Shown one piece after another: positions 1 to 8,146 of a DNA stretch of 64,000 nt. The DNA comes from a virus: positions 235,911 through 299,910 of the IMG/VR virus record IMGVR_UViG_3300035070_002626. One strand, given 5' to 3'. The notes under the pieces were generated by a model, which was given only the letters and a program-made list of their open reading frames with translations, was not told the DNA's origin and ran no database searches. Position numbers and translations under genes: made by a program. Every line of letters begins with the position of its first letter. The stretch's first letter is position 1.

Positions 1-600
1 GCCAATAGTAGTATCTGTAATTACAAGATTACCAATTGATCCGTCTGAGCCGACACCAAATGGACCAACATATCTAGCACCTACAATGTAAATACTTTTA
101 CCAGTAACGCCTGTATCAATTTGGCTTGGAATATTTTCGCCATTGAAGTTAAGAACGCCTGCTTGATAATCAAAGAACCAACCGTCTTCGTTACCAGAGC
201 CACTTTGGAATAATTGAGTTCCTGTACTTTGCGGAGTTGCTGAGCCAGTGGTGTCAACATAAACTTTAACAAGATAGGTTGATCCAAATTCAGTTGGGAT
301 CCAATCTGTTAAGTTGGTTTTCCATGTTTGGTTATCAGGTGCTGTTAAATCCTCAGTGCACTCAACAGTTGCAGTACCACCTGCGGCATCTTGATACACT
401 TCAACGATACTACTAGTTGCACTTGGTTTAACGCTAGGTATTACGCCCGAGCTCTGCCATACTTTGTCCCCACGCATTAACAAAGGTGATGGTATACTTT
501 CGTTAAATGCTTCTTTATTTGAAGGAGGAGCAGTTTTGGCAACACCAAACCCTAGTTTTTTCCAAAGAAAATCAACTTTTGTGCTATCTGCGAGTGCCAT
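1..600 (-). CDS. Virion structural protein, 3' end outside window
   Basis: The N-terminal 200 residues are visible; the stop lies left of base 1. The start ATG (598-600) shares its A with the TAA stop of the upstream PKD-protein gene, and an AGGAG sits about 12 bases before it, so the two are translationally coupled. The protein begins MALADSTKVDFLWKKLGFGV and goes on with a beta-rich region containing GDKVWQS, a WIPTEFGSTYLVKVYVDT stretch and WFFDYQAGVLNF. I recall this N-terminus in unnamed structural proteins of marine T4-like phages; no enzyme motif is seen. Its place at the end of a run of fibre-like genes supports a tail or baseplate-attached virion protein. The exact role is unknown. 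Confidence 0.7.
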   Translation of the reverse strand, partial: MALADSTKVDFLWKKLGFGVAKTAPPSNKEAFNESIPSPLLMRGDKVWQSSGVIPSVKPSATSSIVEVYQDAAGGTATVECTEDLTAPDNQTWKTNLTDWIPTEFGSTYLVKVYVDTTGSATPQSTGTQLFQSGSGNEDGWFFDYQAGVLNFNGENIPSQIDTGVTGKSIYIVGARYVGPFGVGSDGSIGNLVITDTTIG

Positions 601-3600
601 TAGCTTGCTACTCCTACACTAACACTGGTAAGTGATTGTCCGCTTGCTAGTGCAATGCGAACTAATACGTTGTTACCGGTTGAATTTGAACTGTTTTCAC
701 TACCTAATGTCATAGTGTACGCAGCATTAATTGTACTACCTGTTGGTATTACATCAGCGCCAGTGAGTGCACAGCCCAATGATCCGTTGCCACCATTGCC
801 GGTGTCGTCCCCGGGCACACCCGAACCTGCATATTGCACAGTACCATCAACCCAGCCGTTTGCAGTGCTTGCATCGTCGATAGTAGTACCAGGTGCAGCA
901 ATCCAAAGTCCAGTAATACCTGTTGAACTGTTTAAACTAATGTCAAAGTTGGCCATTGTTGCTCTACGGAATGCAAATGTAAAATATTGTGTGCCACTTC
1001 GTCCTGTGTTAAGGTCTGGACCAGATGGCAAATAGCCGCTACTAAAGTCTGTAGTAAAGTGATCTAACGTGCCCCAGCGCACAACTGCTTCTTGTGTTCC
1101 GGCAATTGTCTCTGCACCGCTCCAGGCATTGGAAGTATAATAGTTTGTTGCACTATTAAATGCAGGATTGTCTGCTGCACTCCCTAATCCAGTAATTCGC
1201 AACCCGTCGTCGTCGTATACACTTCCTAATGCATCTGCAACAGGAATATTCTGTTCATCAAATCCTGATAAACTTGCACTGTAGATTTGAATATATTGAT
1301 TAGTTATGTTTACTACACTACTAGATCCGTTAACATTGAACATCTGACTATCAACATACCCAACTGCTCTTGCGCTACCGTTTACACTCAGTGTAATATT
1401 ACCCATTGGTTGCGGGCTTGCAACACCAACGTCTGCATTAACAATGCCGGCAGTAACAAAACTTGGAGTTCCGTCGATATCACTGTAGGTTTTTGTTTGT
1501 GTGTTGATAATACTGCCGCTCGTGCCCTCAGCTAATGTGCCTGTAGTAAACTGTATAGGCTGACTGGTATTTCTGTATGTCTGTCCTGTTAGGTTAGATA
1601 CTTCTAATCCTTGAATTTGAATAGCAGGACTACCTGTATTGTAATACGGTACACCCGAAATGTATCTGTAAGTGCCAGCAGTTTGTTCTACAATAACTGC
1701 ATTGCCTTGCACCACTGTTGGTACATCAAACATGTCATCTTTAACAAAATCAACAAGATTAGTGTCGCCAGTTGTAGTATGACTCAATTTTGCATCGTTG
1801 TAACCTACACTAATGCCACTAAGGGCACGTTGCCACCGTGCATCAAATACTTTAGCAAATCCACTTGGGTAAGTGCTTGCACTAATTTCATCGTGCGCAT
1901 CTCCATCTGCAACAACAATCAAATCTGTGTATGTCCCTGATGCATCACCGCTGCTAGTAAATGTAACATTGCCTGCTGCTGATCCGTTAAACTGTGCTGA
2001 CAGTGTTCCTGATATAGCAGTATTTGCATTTGTAACATTGTTTGTATTAATAGTTGTAGTAGTTGTATAGCGTGTAACACTTGATCCAGCTGCAACAATG
2101 TTGCCGCTACTGTTATCCGTAGCATTGGCTGCCAACAATGGAGACGTCCCTTGACTCGAATCTGCTAAACTCAGTGTCTTGGTACTTAATGCACCTGGTT
2201 GTGCAGGATTTGCATTAATTTGAATATAATTACTCTTGACTTCGCTATCCGATTGTGCTATAGTAGCAGGAGTTCCGTAAACATCTAGCTCAACTGTATA
2301 GTTGCCTGTGCTCGAATAGGTGTTGGTAATGTTACCATTACCAGGTGTACCAGCTCCGCTGGTAATGTTACCGGTTGTGTTGCCGTCGCCGAACGCCCAA
2401 TCAAATATTGTTGCATTTTGACTGGTATTGTCAAATGTAAATAATGCTCTGTCTGCACCGTCACGATAGTCTGTAAACACATAACCATCTTGTGCATTAT
2501 CGCCTGTTCTGTCACTGAGTGTAACTGCAGACCCGGTGTAGATTGCTCTCACATCTGGTTCAATTGTAATTGTAGTAGTACCACTTACAAAAGGTGAATT
2601 GGTGCTGCCGTTTCTTACTTGTAAGGTAACATCAAATGTTTGGCTCGTGCCGCTTGCTTGGTTACCCGAGCTAAGAGCAAACGTGTGATTAATAGTAGAT
2701 CCTGGATTACCAGCAACTCCACTTTGTATATTAACATTAGCAACTGACCCATCATCCCATGTCCAAAGATATTTTTGCTGACTACCAAACACCGCAGTAG
2801 ACCCTGGATCAGTGGCAACAGTGTTTGTAAATGTTACCACACCACCGGAGGTTGCTTCTTCGTTGACTAATGTAGTTGCACTAGCAGTAAACTGACTAGT
2901 GTGATCACTGTACACACTTACTGTCCCTGGCGCACTGTATACTGTAACCGGGGTTGGTCCGGCAGTGCTTGACGTACCGGCTAGTACAATTGTGTACTGC
3001 TCATCGCCGCCCGAGTTGGTATAGGTATTTGTAAGTGTTGTCCAACCCAATGCTGGGTTTGTATTTGCAACACCATCTCCCCAATCAAGTTCGTAACTTG
3101 ATGTTACATTTGTTGATGTGTTATTAATCTCAGCTAATGCACCACTGTCGATGCTGTTGTCTGTTATAGTAAATGCCGGTACAGGATTCGGAGTGTAAAG
3201 TGTAATATAGTTTGTTCTAGTTCTAGTGTCAACTGAACCTTTTGCGCCAAGAGAAACATTTCCTTGGTAAGTGCCATCAGAGTTAAATGCTGTCAGTGAC
3301 ACAGTAAATTGTCCGCCAGCATCATCGTTGTACGTATGACTAACATTAAGTCCACTGGTTGATGTATTACCGTCGCCAAAGTCCCAGAGATAGTTATCAG
3401 CAGTGCCCACTAAACTTCCACTAAATGTTACAGTTTGTGGACTTGGACCTGCAAGAGGTGTACCAGTAAATTCAACTTGGCCAACATATGTACCATTGGC
3501 AATGTTTAGTGCAACTTGGTTGAGATCATCAAGACCATCGGTTACAAACGTGTTAGTCGTCCAATCATTGTACGCTACGTTGGTTGTTAGATCCCCGTCA

Positions 3601-3986
3601 GTTGGTGTGCCAAGGCTAATAACATTACCTGTTAGTCCTCCAACATTACTGATAGGAATAAAACTTAGAACGCCGCTACCGTCAGTGCTCAACACTGTGC
3701 CGCTTGAGCCGCCAGTGATTGTTATATCTTCAACTGCACCTAAGTTAAGCTCTGACCCTGACAGGTCGAGGTTCCCAAGATCGGACGTGATACTATTACC
3801 GGTGATTACAACATTACCAATTGAGGCATCGTCGGGTGTTGTAATAGCATGAGTAGTCGATGTAGTGTTAACACCAATTCTGCTGTTAGCCACGTCGATG
3901 TACAACGCATCTGTGCTAATTGCTAAATTAGTGCTCCGTTGTAAATCGTTTGCTAATGCATTACCAGAAACCCGTGCAATTGCCAT
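600..3986 (-). CDS. Large virion surface protein with four PKD domains
   Basis: 1,128 residues. The N-terminus (1-115) resembles the T4-like fibre-type start seen in neighbouring genes (MAIARVSGNALANDLQ, then GNLDLSG and GTVLSTDGSG). Residues about 165-590 hold four PKD-type beta-sandwich units, recognised by WDFGDGN (201-207), DWGDGVAN (301-308), WTWDDGS (408-414) and WAFGDGN (530-536), each followed by a [NS]HTY/NTY-like strand. The remaining C-terminal half is Thr/Ser/Asn-rich beta sequence with no motif I recognise. PKD domains usually mediate protein or polysaccharide contacts on surfaces, so a role in adsorption or decoration is inferred. It has its own exact late promoter (TATAAATA at 4015-4022) and an AGAGGA ribosome site, and it is coupled to the next gene by a TAATG overlap. 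Confidence 0.8.
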   Translation of the reverse strand: MAIARVSGNALANDLQRSTNLAISTDALYIDVANSRIGVNTTSTTHAITTPDDASIGNVVITGNSITSDLGNLDLSGSELNLGAVEDITITGGSSGTVLSTDGSGVLSFIPISNVGGLTGNVISLGTPTDGDLTTNVAYNDWTTNTFVTDGLDDLNQVALNIANGTYVGQVEFTGTPLAGPSPQTVTFSGSLVGTADNYLWDFGDGNTSTSGLNVSHTYNDDAGGQFTVSLTAFNSDGTYQGNVSLGAKGSVDTRTRTNYITLYTPNPVPAFTITDNSIDSGALAEINNTSTNVTSSYELDWGDGVANTNPALGWTTLTNTYTNSGGDEQYTIVLAGTSSTAGPTPVTVYSAPGTVSVYSDHTSQFTASATTLVNEEATSGGVVTFTNTVATDPGSTAVFGSQQKYLWTWDDGSVANVNIQSGVAGNPGSTINHTFALSSGNQASGTSQTFDVTLQVRNGSTNSPFVSGTTTITIEPDVRAIYTGSAVTLSDRTGDNAQDGYVFTDYRDGADRALFTFDNTSQNATIFDWAFGDGNTTGNITSGAGTPGNGNITNTYSSTGNYTVELDVYGTPATIAQSDSEVKSNYIQINANPAQPGALSTKTLSLADSSQGTSPLLAANATDNSSGNIVAAGSSVTRYTTTTTINTNNVTNANTAISGTLSAQFNGSAAGNVTFTSSGDASGTYTDLIVVADGDAHDEISASTYPSGFAKVFDARWQRALSGISVGYNDAKLSHTTTGDTNLVDFVKDDMFDVPTVVQGNAVIVEQTAGTYRYISGVPYYNTGSPAIQIQGLEVSNLTGQTYRNTSQPIQFTTGTLAEGTSGSIINTQTKTYSDIDGTPSFVTAGIVNADVGVASPQPMGNITLSVNGSARAVGYVDSQMFNVNGSSSVVNITNQYIQIYSASLSGFDEQNIPVADALGSVYDDDGLRITGLGSAADNPAFNSATNYYTSNAWSGAETIAGTQEAVVRWGTLDHFTTDFSSGYLPSGPDLNTGRSGTQYFTFAFRRATMANFDISLNSSTGITGLWIAAPGTTIDDASTANGWVDGTVQYAGSGVPGDDTGNGGNGSLGCALTGADVIPTGSTINAAYTMTLGSENSSNSTGNNVLVRIALASGQSLTSVSVGVAS

Positions 3987-4014
3987 TTATAATGCTATCC
4001 TCTAAATCTTATTG

Positions 4015-4022
4015 TATTTATA
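4015..4022 (-). promoter_or_regulatory. Late promoter TATAAATA for the PKD protein
   Basis: Exact match to the T4 late promoter octamer on the minus strand, 28 bases before the ATG at 3986 and inside the short gap after the stop of the preceding gene. The late sigma factor gp55 is encoded at 25767-26681. Confidence 0.75.
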
Positions 4023-4033
4023 CTAGTTTTGAT

Positions 4034-4468
4034 CTAGGTTCCAGGTACTGTTCCCAGCCCGTGAATTACATGAATTGGCTCAGCATCAAGCGGTGCTGCA
4101 CTAAACGTAATGTCATTTCCTCCGCCAGTGATGGTATACACACCCACAGGTTGCTGATAAATGTTTGAAACAAAAGTAATAACTTGATCTTCGTTACTCA
4201 CTGATGTACTAAGCGTAAATGAAAGCGTAGACCCATCACCTGTAAATGCATCAACTACTAAATTTGCTTCTCCAGCAACGCCAACTGACTTGAATACAGT
4301 TCCATCAAAATATTCCATACCGCCAGTGCTAGTGTTAAACCTAAAACTACCAAATATCGGAGCAGTAGGTCGATCAGCGGTTGCTCCGCCCGGAATAATC
4401 ACACTCGAGGTGCTCGCCGGTATTCTGTGATTTTTTAAAAATTGCCCCGAGCTTGGATTAGCAGCCAT
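4034..4468 (-). CDS. Small fibre-like virion protein
   Basis: 144 residues. Residues about 20-65 carry a motif common in marine phage fibre proteins (VIIPGG, then GSFRFNTSTGGMEYFDG, then VFKSVG), probably an intertwined beta unit. The C-terminal half (about 70-140) has the pattern FTGDGSTLSFTLS, then ITFVSNIYQQPVGVYTI, then ITFSAAPLDAEPIHV, the same bead-like module repeated many times in the giant protein at 37929-51449. No catalytic motif is seen. It probably forms part of a fibre or its attachment. The start ATG at 4466-4468 follows the upstream gene with one base between. Confidence 0.65.
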   Translation of the reverse strand: MAANPSSGQFLKNHRIPASTSSVIIPGGATADRPTAPIFGSFRFNTSTGGMEYFDGTVFKSVGVAGEANLVVDAFTGDGSTLSFTLSTSVSNEDQVITFVSNIYQQPVGVYTITGGGNDITFSAAPLDAEPIHVIHGLGTVPGT

Positions 4469-4469
4469 A

Positions 4470-4784
4470 TTAGATACCAGTATACGAAATTACTGAATTC
4501 ACTCCTGTTGCAACATTTGCAACAGCACTAATAAAATCATTGTTACCAAGCAATAGTTTTTCACCGCCTGCATATAATTGATATGTGTCAGTTGCCGTGA
4601 TTTCTAATGATTTTGTAATACAATTAACATTTCCTACGCTATCTCCACTTGGGACAACATGTATATCTATACTAATAGTAGAACTAGTATAATTTGTAAA
4701 CGCTGCATATGTAATTGCACTGTTATCCGAGCTTGTGTACACTGTGGTATCTGAGTTTACAACTTCGGTTGTTTGAATTGCCAT
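4470..4784 (-). CDS. Small beta-rich structural protein, unknown role
   Basis: 104 residues beginning MAIQTTEVVNSDTTVYTSS. The sequence alternates short beta strands with Ser/Thr turns, and has no signal peptide, cysteine cluster or enzyme motif. The gene is packed between two fibre-like genes (1 base and 10 bases of spacing) and reads in the same direction, so it is very likely a virion component. The pattern of a small beta-sandwich (ISIDIHVVP, then YQLYAGGEKLLLG) would suit a trimeric fibre or collar piece. I do not recognise a named family. Confidence 0.6.
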   Translation of the reverse strand: MAIQTTEVVNSDTTVYTSSDNSAITYAAFTNYTSSTISIDIHVVPSGDSVGNVNCITKSLEITATDTYQLYAGGEKLLLGNNDFISAVANVATGVNSVISYTGI

Positions 4785-4794
4785 TTTTTAATCC

Positions 4795-5460
4795 TTAAAA
4801 TATAATGCCATAAACGATGGCCTTGCTTTTGCTTACTAGTTCGTCGGATGTGGAGCCATCAACAAAATAAACACCAGTTCCGCCACTGCCTACTGTGTTT
4901 GCATACAAAACTGTGGTATTTGCTACTGAGGCAGGGGCACTACTCTGATCAGAAAGTTGAATTGCGCCGTCAACAGCAACATTGCCAGTGGCGCTAACAA
5001 TTCCTGTAATCGAAAGTGTATCAGTGGCTTGATCCCAGGTGAATTCTGCCTCACCGCCGAACGTACCTGCATTATTAAATTGGATAGCAGTATTAGGACC
5101 ACCTGGTGAACCAGCTGATGCTGTCCCGATTGCATCCCAAGTGCCAGTTTCTCCGCTTGCACTAGTAGAAGTACTCAATTCCCAGCGGCCGTTATCAACA
5201 CTATATCTAATTCCAGCGTAGTTGCTTGCTGTTTTGTGAGTTAATACACCTGCATTAGCAGCATAAGTTGCTGTGTTACTACTGTTTAAAACAATAAACG
5301 GATCTGATACATTAAGTTCTTCAGTATTAATATACGTTAAGTTGCCGCTAACCACCAAGTTACCGTCAACTTCAAGAGTATCTGTATCAATGTATACTCT
5401 GTCATCGGCATTTATTGTTTCAATATAGTAATCGCCGTCAATTCTTTTTTTTGTGTTCAT
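4795..5460 (-). CDS. Tail-fibre-type structural protein
   Basis: 221 residues. The N-terminal third contains VYIDTDTLEVDGNLVVSGN and TEELNVSDPFIVLN, a phrase I recall from fibre and baseplate-attached proteins of marine T4-like phages. The middle holds WELSTSTSASGETGTW and a glycine-rich SAGSPGGPNTAIQFNNAG turn; the C-terminus has ATGNVAVDGAIQLSDQ and ends VYGIIF. The repeated short 'DG.L.VSGN' beta pattern fits a trimeric beta-helical shaft. Its stop overlaps the start of the next upstream gene by an ATGA (5457-5460). Attribution to a particular fibre is not possible. Confidence 0.7.
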   Translation of the reverse strand: MNTKKRIDGDYYIETINADDRVYIDTDTLEVDGNLVVSGNLTYINTEELNVSDPFIVLNSSNTATYAANAGVLTHKTASNYAGIRYSVDNGRWELSTSTSASGETGTWDAIGTASAGSPGGPNTAIQFNNAGTFGGEAEFTWDQATDTLSITGIVSATGNVAVDGAIQLSDQSSAPASVANTTVLYANTVGSGGTGVYFVDGSTSDELVSKSKAIVYGIIF

Positions 5461-6044
5461 AGTGGACCTCTAGCAGTATTTACCTTCTCTAGAAACTTGC
5501 CCATAGACATTATCCTCATATTTTGTATTTTATTAAACCTAGGCACAAATGCTGATTCTGGACCTTCTATTCTCCAGAATTGCCTGGTGCTAAAGTCCTC
5601 AGTAAGCTTGATGATTTGATTAATCCAGTTACCCGGGTATGTTGGTGGGTCGAGATCTTTTTTGTAAAATTTTGTATTTGTATAGATATTGTTAACCATA
5701 CCGTTGGTAGTCCCAAGATCCATGCCAATTAAGTATATGTCACTGTGGCCGTCAATTAACGCTAAACTAGCAGCATTTGGGCCACTGCTAAATCCTTTGT
5801 AGTCTTTAGCAAGAAACCGACCACCTAAATCCACGATAGGTTTTCGGGTGTGGAATCTATGTTTTTTTGCATATCCAGAATTTTGTATTTCTTCAGCAAT
5901 TGGCCTATCAGTGGCTACCAAGCAATGAGGTGTGCACTCTTGATACAATCTATTGCATCCAAATACTGTACCAATTTCCATCAATTTACTAGGATTAACT
6001 GCTAGCCTGCTTTTGCCGTTTCCTAGTATAAATGCTGCACTCAT
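5457..6044 (-). CDS. MptE/DUF115-like Rossmann protein (putative)
   Basis: 195 residues. The N-terminus FILGNGKSRLAV followed by GTVFGCNRLY and CLVATDRPIAEEI resembles the nucleotide-binding region of the MptE/DUF115 (6-hydroxymethylpterin pyrophosphokinase-like, flagellin glycosylation accessory) families; the middle has SGPNAASLALIDG and IYLIGMDLG. In bacteria such proteins occur with sugar-nucleotide and glycosylation genes. Here the gene sits among fibre genes, so a role in modifying a fibre or host surface glycan is only inference. The ribosome site seems to be the G-run of the 3' arm of a terminator hairpin directly before the ATG (see 6045-6077). Family assignment is by motif resemblance only. 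Confidence 0.5.
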   Translation of the reverse strand: MSAAFILGNGKSRLAVNPSKLMEIGTVFGCNRLYQECTPHCLVATDRPIAEEIQNSGYAKKHRFHTRKPIVDLGGRFLAKDYKGFSSGPNAASLALIDGHSDIYLIGMDLGTTNGMVNNIYTNTKFYKKDLDPPTYPGNWINQIIKLTEDFSTRQFWRIEGPESAFVPRFNKIQNMRIMSMGKFLEKVNTARGPL

Positions 6045-6077
6045 AAAAAACCCCCATTGTAGTTATTACAATGAGGG
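6045..6077 (-). terminator. Rho-independent terminator overlapping a ribosome site
   Basis: Minus-strand stem of 11 base pairs including one G-U pair (arms 6067-6077 and 6051-6061, loop of 5) followed at once by six U. It lies after the gene ending at 6100. The U-run ends exactly at the ATG of the next gene (6042-6044), and the five Gs of the 3' arm are positioned as its Shine-Dalgarno. Confidence 0.75.
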
Positions 6078-6099
6078 CTAGCAAGTTAAAAAATTAATC

Positions 6100-6750
6100 T
6101 TAACCGTATTGTGGGTTCTCAATCTGTACTAGATTAATAGTTGTTGTTGATCCTTCGGCACCTGATTTTTCAATTGTGTCATCAAGAACATTAAAGTAGT
6201 TAACCAATACTTTTGCGTTAGCAAAGTTGATTGCATACTTGTTAGTCATACGCTTGATACGCACTAGAGAAGAACCTTCGTCAGCATAAGTTACTGTCAT
6301 AGTATTAGCTGTTAATGCTGCATCAGCTAAATCAGCTAGTACACAAACACCGATTGTATCTGCTGTGCCTGTACCTGCACCTACACCGGTTGCTTTAAAT
6401 GTACTACCAACGCCTGCATCTGGGCCTGCACCAATTGATTGCCAGTCAGTATTGCCAAGTGCTGTAATGATGTATAGATTGTCAACAATAAACGAACCAG
6501 CTGTAACGCCAGTCGAATCGCCAACTAGGTATTTTGTTGAACCTTTTTGACGAATAATATAGCCGTCTGCTTCAGCAACTGTGCCGATTTTAACACGACA
6601 TGTTGTTGTTGGAAACTCTCCACTTGATAGATTTGAATTACCGCCAACTTGACCGAAGTATAGCTCGCCTGCTGGTGTACCATTTCCGTCTGGATTGTTA
6701 AAGCCAGCGTCTCTAGTATCAGAAATTTTAATTTTGAGAGGACGTCCCAT
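6100..6750 (-). CDS. Virion structural (possible capsid decoration) protein
   Basis: 216 residues starting MGRPLKIKISDT, then a segment TPAGELYFGQVGG typical of small marine-phage virion proteins. Residues 86-134 form a recurring module (NLYIITALGNTDWQSIGAG, then VGSTFKATGVGAGTGTAD) that I recall from many phage structural proteins. The C-terminal part has MTNKYAINFANAKVLVNYF. No catalytic residues are evident. The gene stands alone between two terminators directly downstream of the major capsid gene, with its own leader and good SD (AAGGAG). High-level independent expression next to gp23 would suit a capsid decoration protein, but this is inference. Confidence 0.6.
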   Translation of the reverse strand: MGRPLKIKISDTRDAGFNNPDGNGTPAGELYFGQVGGNSNLSSGEFPTTTCRVKIGTVAEADGYIIRQKGSTKYLVGDSTGVTAGSFIVDNLYIITALGNTDWQSIGAGPDAGVGSTFKATGVGAGTGTADTIGVCVLADLADAALTANTMTVTYADEGSSLVRIKRMTNKYAINFANAKVLVNYFNVLDDTIEKSGAEGSTTTINLVQIENPQYG

Positions 6751-6777
6751 GTTGTTTTCTCCTTGTAGAAGTCCGAT

Positions 6778-6812
6778 GTAGGTTCTAGCCTACTACGCGG
6801 ATGGTGTTCCGC
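6778..6812 (-). other. Two hairpins in the leader of the 6750 gene
   Basis: Within the roughly 90-base leader are GCGGA/TCCGC (6797-6801 with 6808-6812) and GTAGG/CCTAC (6778-6782 with 6789-6793). Neither is followed by a U-run, so they are leader structure rather than terminators. Confidence 0.4.
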
Positions 6813-6839
6813 ATAAAACGCAGTATTACGTTAGAAAAG

Positions 6840-6847
6840 TATTTAGC
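6840..6847 (-). promoter_or_regulatory. Probable late promoter GCTAAATA
   Basis: Six of eight positions match the late octamer TATAAATA. It lies just downstream of the gp23 terminator and about 90 bases before the ATG at 6750, where a promoter for this isolated gene is expected. Confidence 0.45.
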
Positions 6848-6848
6848 C

Positions 6849-6877
6849 AAAAAAACAGCACCCGAAGGTGCTGTTTT
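6849..6877 (-). terminator. Terminator after major capsid gene (UUCG loop)
   Basis: Minus-strand hairpin with CAGCACC pairing GGTGCTG around a TTCG tetraloop, extended by A-T pairs and followed by seven U. It lies 37 bases past the gp23 stop. A shorter U-run on the other strand could make it bidirectional. Confidence 0.9.
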
Positions 6878-6913
6878 CTCTTCCCTGCATAATACAGGTT
6901 GTAATGATAAAGC

Positions 6914-8125
6914 TTATGAGAACGAAAGGTTCTGTACAGCAATTTCACCAACATAGTCACCGGCGTTGCCGAAGGACGATGCTGTGTTTGTTAGCTCAAT
7001 ATAGCCATAACGTGTCATAAAGGACACTACTGGCTCAAAGCTGGACGGATCAAGAACAACGCCTGAACTCATTAGCGGTACGTATGGGCAATAGAACGCT
7101 GGTGCGTCTGTTTCACTTGCGCCTTTGTAGCCAACTAGTACTGGAGTTGTGTCGCCTGCGTATGAGTCACAGAATACACGCATTGTGCCATTCAATGTAC
7201 CAACGAATTTAGTATTTGTTGGTGCTTCAAATGTGCCTTCTGTTGTGCGAGCAAATGCACTTGTTGTTGCACTCTGTAGCACTGTAAGTGCAGCAGGGGA
7301 AACAACAGCATAGTTGCCTGCGCCACGACGTGTACGCTGAGCGATCAAGTTAGCTGTGCGGTTGATTAGAACTGCAAGAGCTGCATGCTCGTCACCAACA
7401 AATGTTGCTGTACCTGATACTGTGGCTTGGTTGTATGTAAACTCAGTTGCTGCTAGCGAACGTAGAGAAAGTAGAATCTCTTGGTCGATTTCAGCAGTAA
7501 TCTCTTGAGCAAGTGCTGCCATGATTTCAGCTTCAACGTCAATGCCGTGCATGGCTTGTGCGTCTTGTGCTGCTTCAAAAGTCCAGCGAGCTTGTAGCTT
7601 ACGTGTTTTTGCTTCAACAGCTTGCTTGAGGATTTGTACGGAAATCTGACGACCGCCGGAACCTTCAAGTACTGCTGTGTTTGCACCTTGGTATGTGTTC
7701 TGTGCATTTTGTACAACGCCTGCTGTCACTGTGGACGCAGAGGAGTAAGCTTGTGCAATTTTAAATGGTGATAGAGCTTCGTCACCAGCGGCTGTACTTG
7801 TTGCGGCTGCTGAGTTATCTGTCATTGCGTTTGCATAACGAACACGTAGTGTGTGGATTTGGCCAACTGGACCAGTCATTGGCTGAACGCCGACTAGTTC
7901 GTTAGCAATAACAGTTGGCATAACACGTCTGATAACTGGTAGGATAACACGGTTAAGTGTTGCTACGTTACCGGAAGAAGTTGAACCTGCTGTTGCGTTC
8001 TCTGCCAAGTGCTTGCGAGTGTTTTCTAGGATAACACCCATTGTTGAACGGCGTGAACCTTGAAGGCCTTCTAGGAGGGCTTCCTTGGTCTCACTCCATC
8101 TGTTTTCTAGTAGTTCTTGTGACAT
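6914..8125 (-). CDS. 23: Major capsid protein gp23
   Basis: 403 residues, T4 major head protein family, the hexameric subunit of the capsid shell. The N-terminal region LLENRWSETKEALLEG, then STMGVILENTR and TLNRVILPVIRRVMPTVIAN is diagnostic, followed by GPVGQIHTLRVRYA. T4 gp23 is trimmed by the prohead protease after a Glu; the LAEN at about residues 40-43 is a plausible counterpart, inferred from position. The protein is shorter than T4 gp23 (521 residues). The start has a strong AAGGAG site. It is the last gene of the head operon gp20-67-68-21-22-23 and is followed by a strong terminator. Confidence 0.97.
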   Translation of the reverse strand: MSQELLENRWSETKEALLEGLQGSRRSTMGVILENTRKHLAENATAGSTSSGNVATLNRVILPVIRRVMPTVIANELVGVQPMTGPVGQIHTLRVRYANAMTDNSAAATSTAAGDEALSPFKIAQAYSSASTVTAGVVQNAQNTYQGANTAVLEGSGGRQISVQILKQAVEAKTRKLQARWTFEAAQDAQAMHGIDVEAEIMAALAQEITAEIDQEILLSLRSLAATEFTYNQATVSGTATFVGDEHAALAVLINRTANLIAQRTRRGAGNYAVVSPAALTVLQSATTSAFARTTEGTFEAPTNTKFVGTLNGTMRVFCDSYAGDTTPVLVGYKGASETDAPAFYCPYVPLMSSGVVLDPSSFEPVVSFMTRYGYIELTNTASSFGNAGDYVGEIAVQNLSFS

Positions 8126-8146
8126 TTCTGTCTCCTTTTTCTTTTT

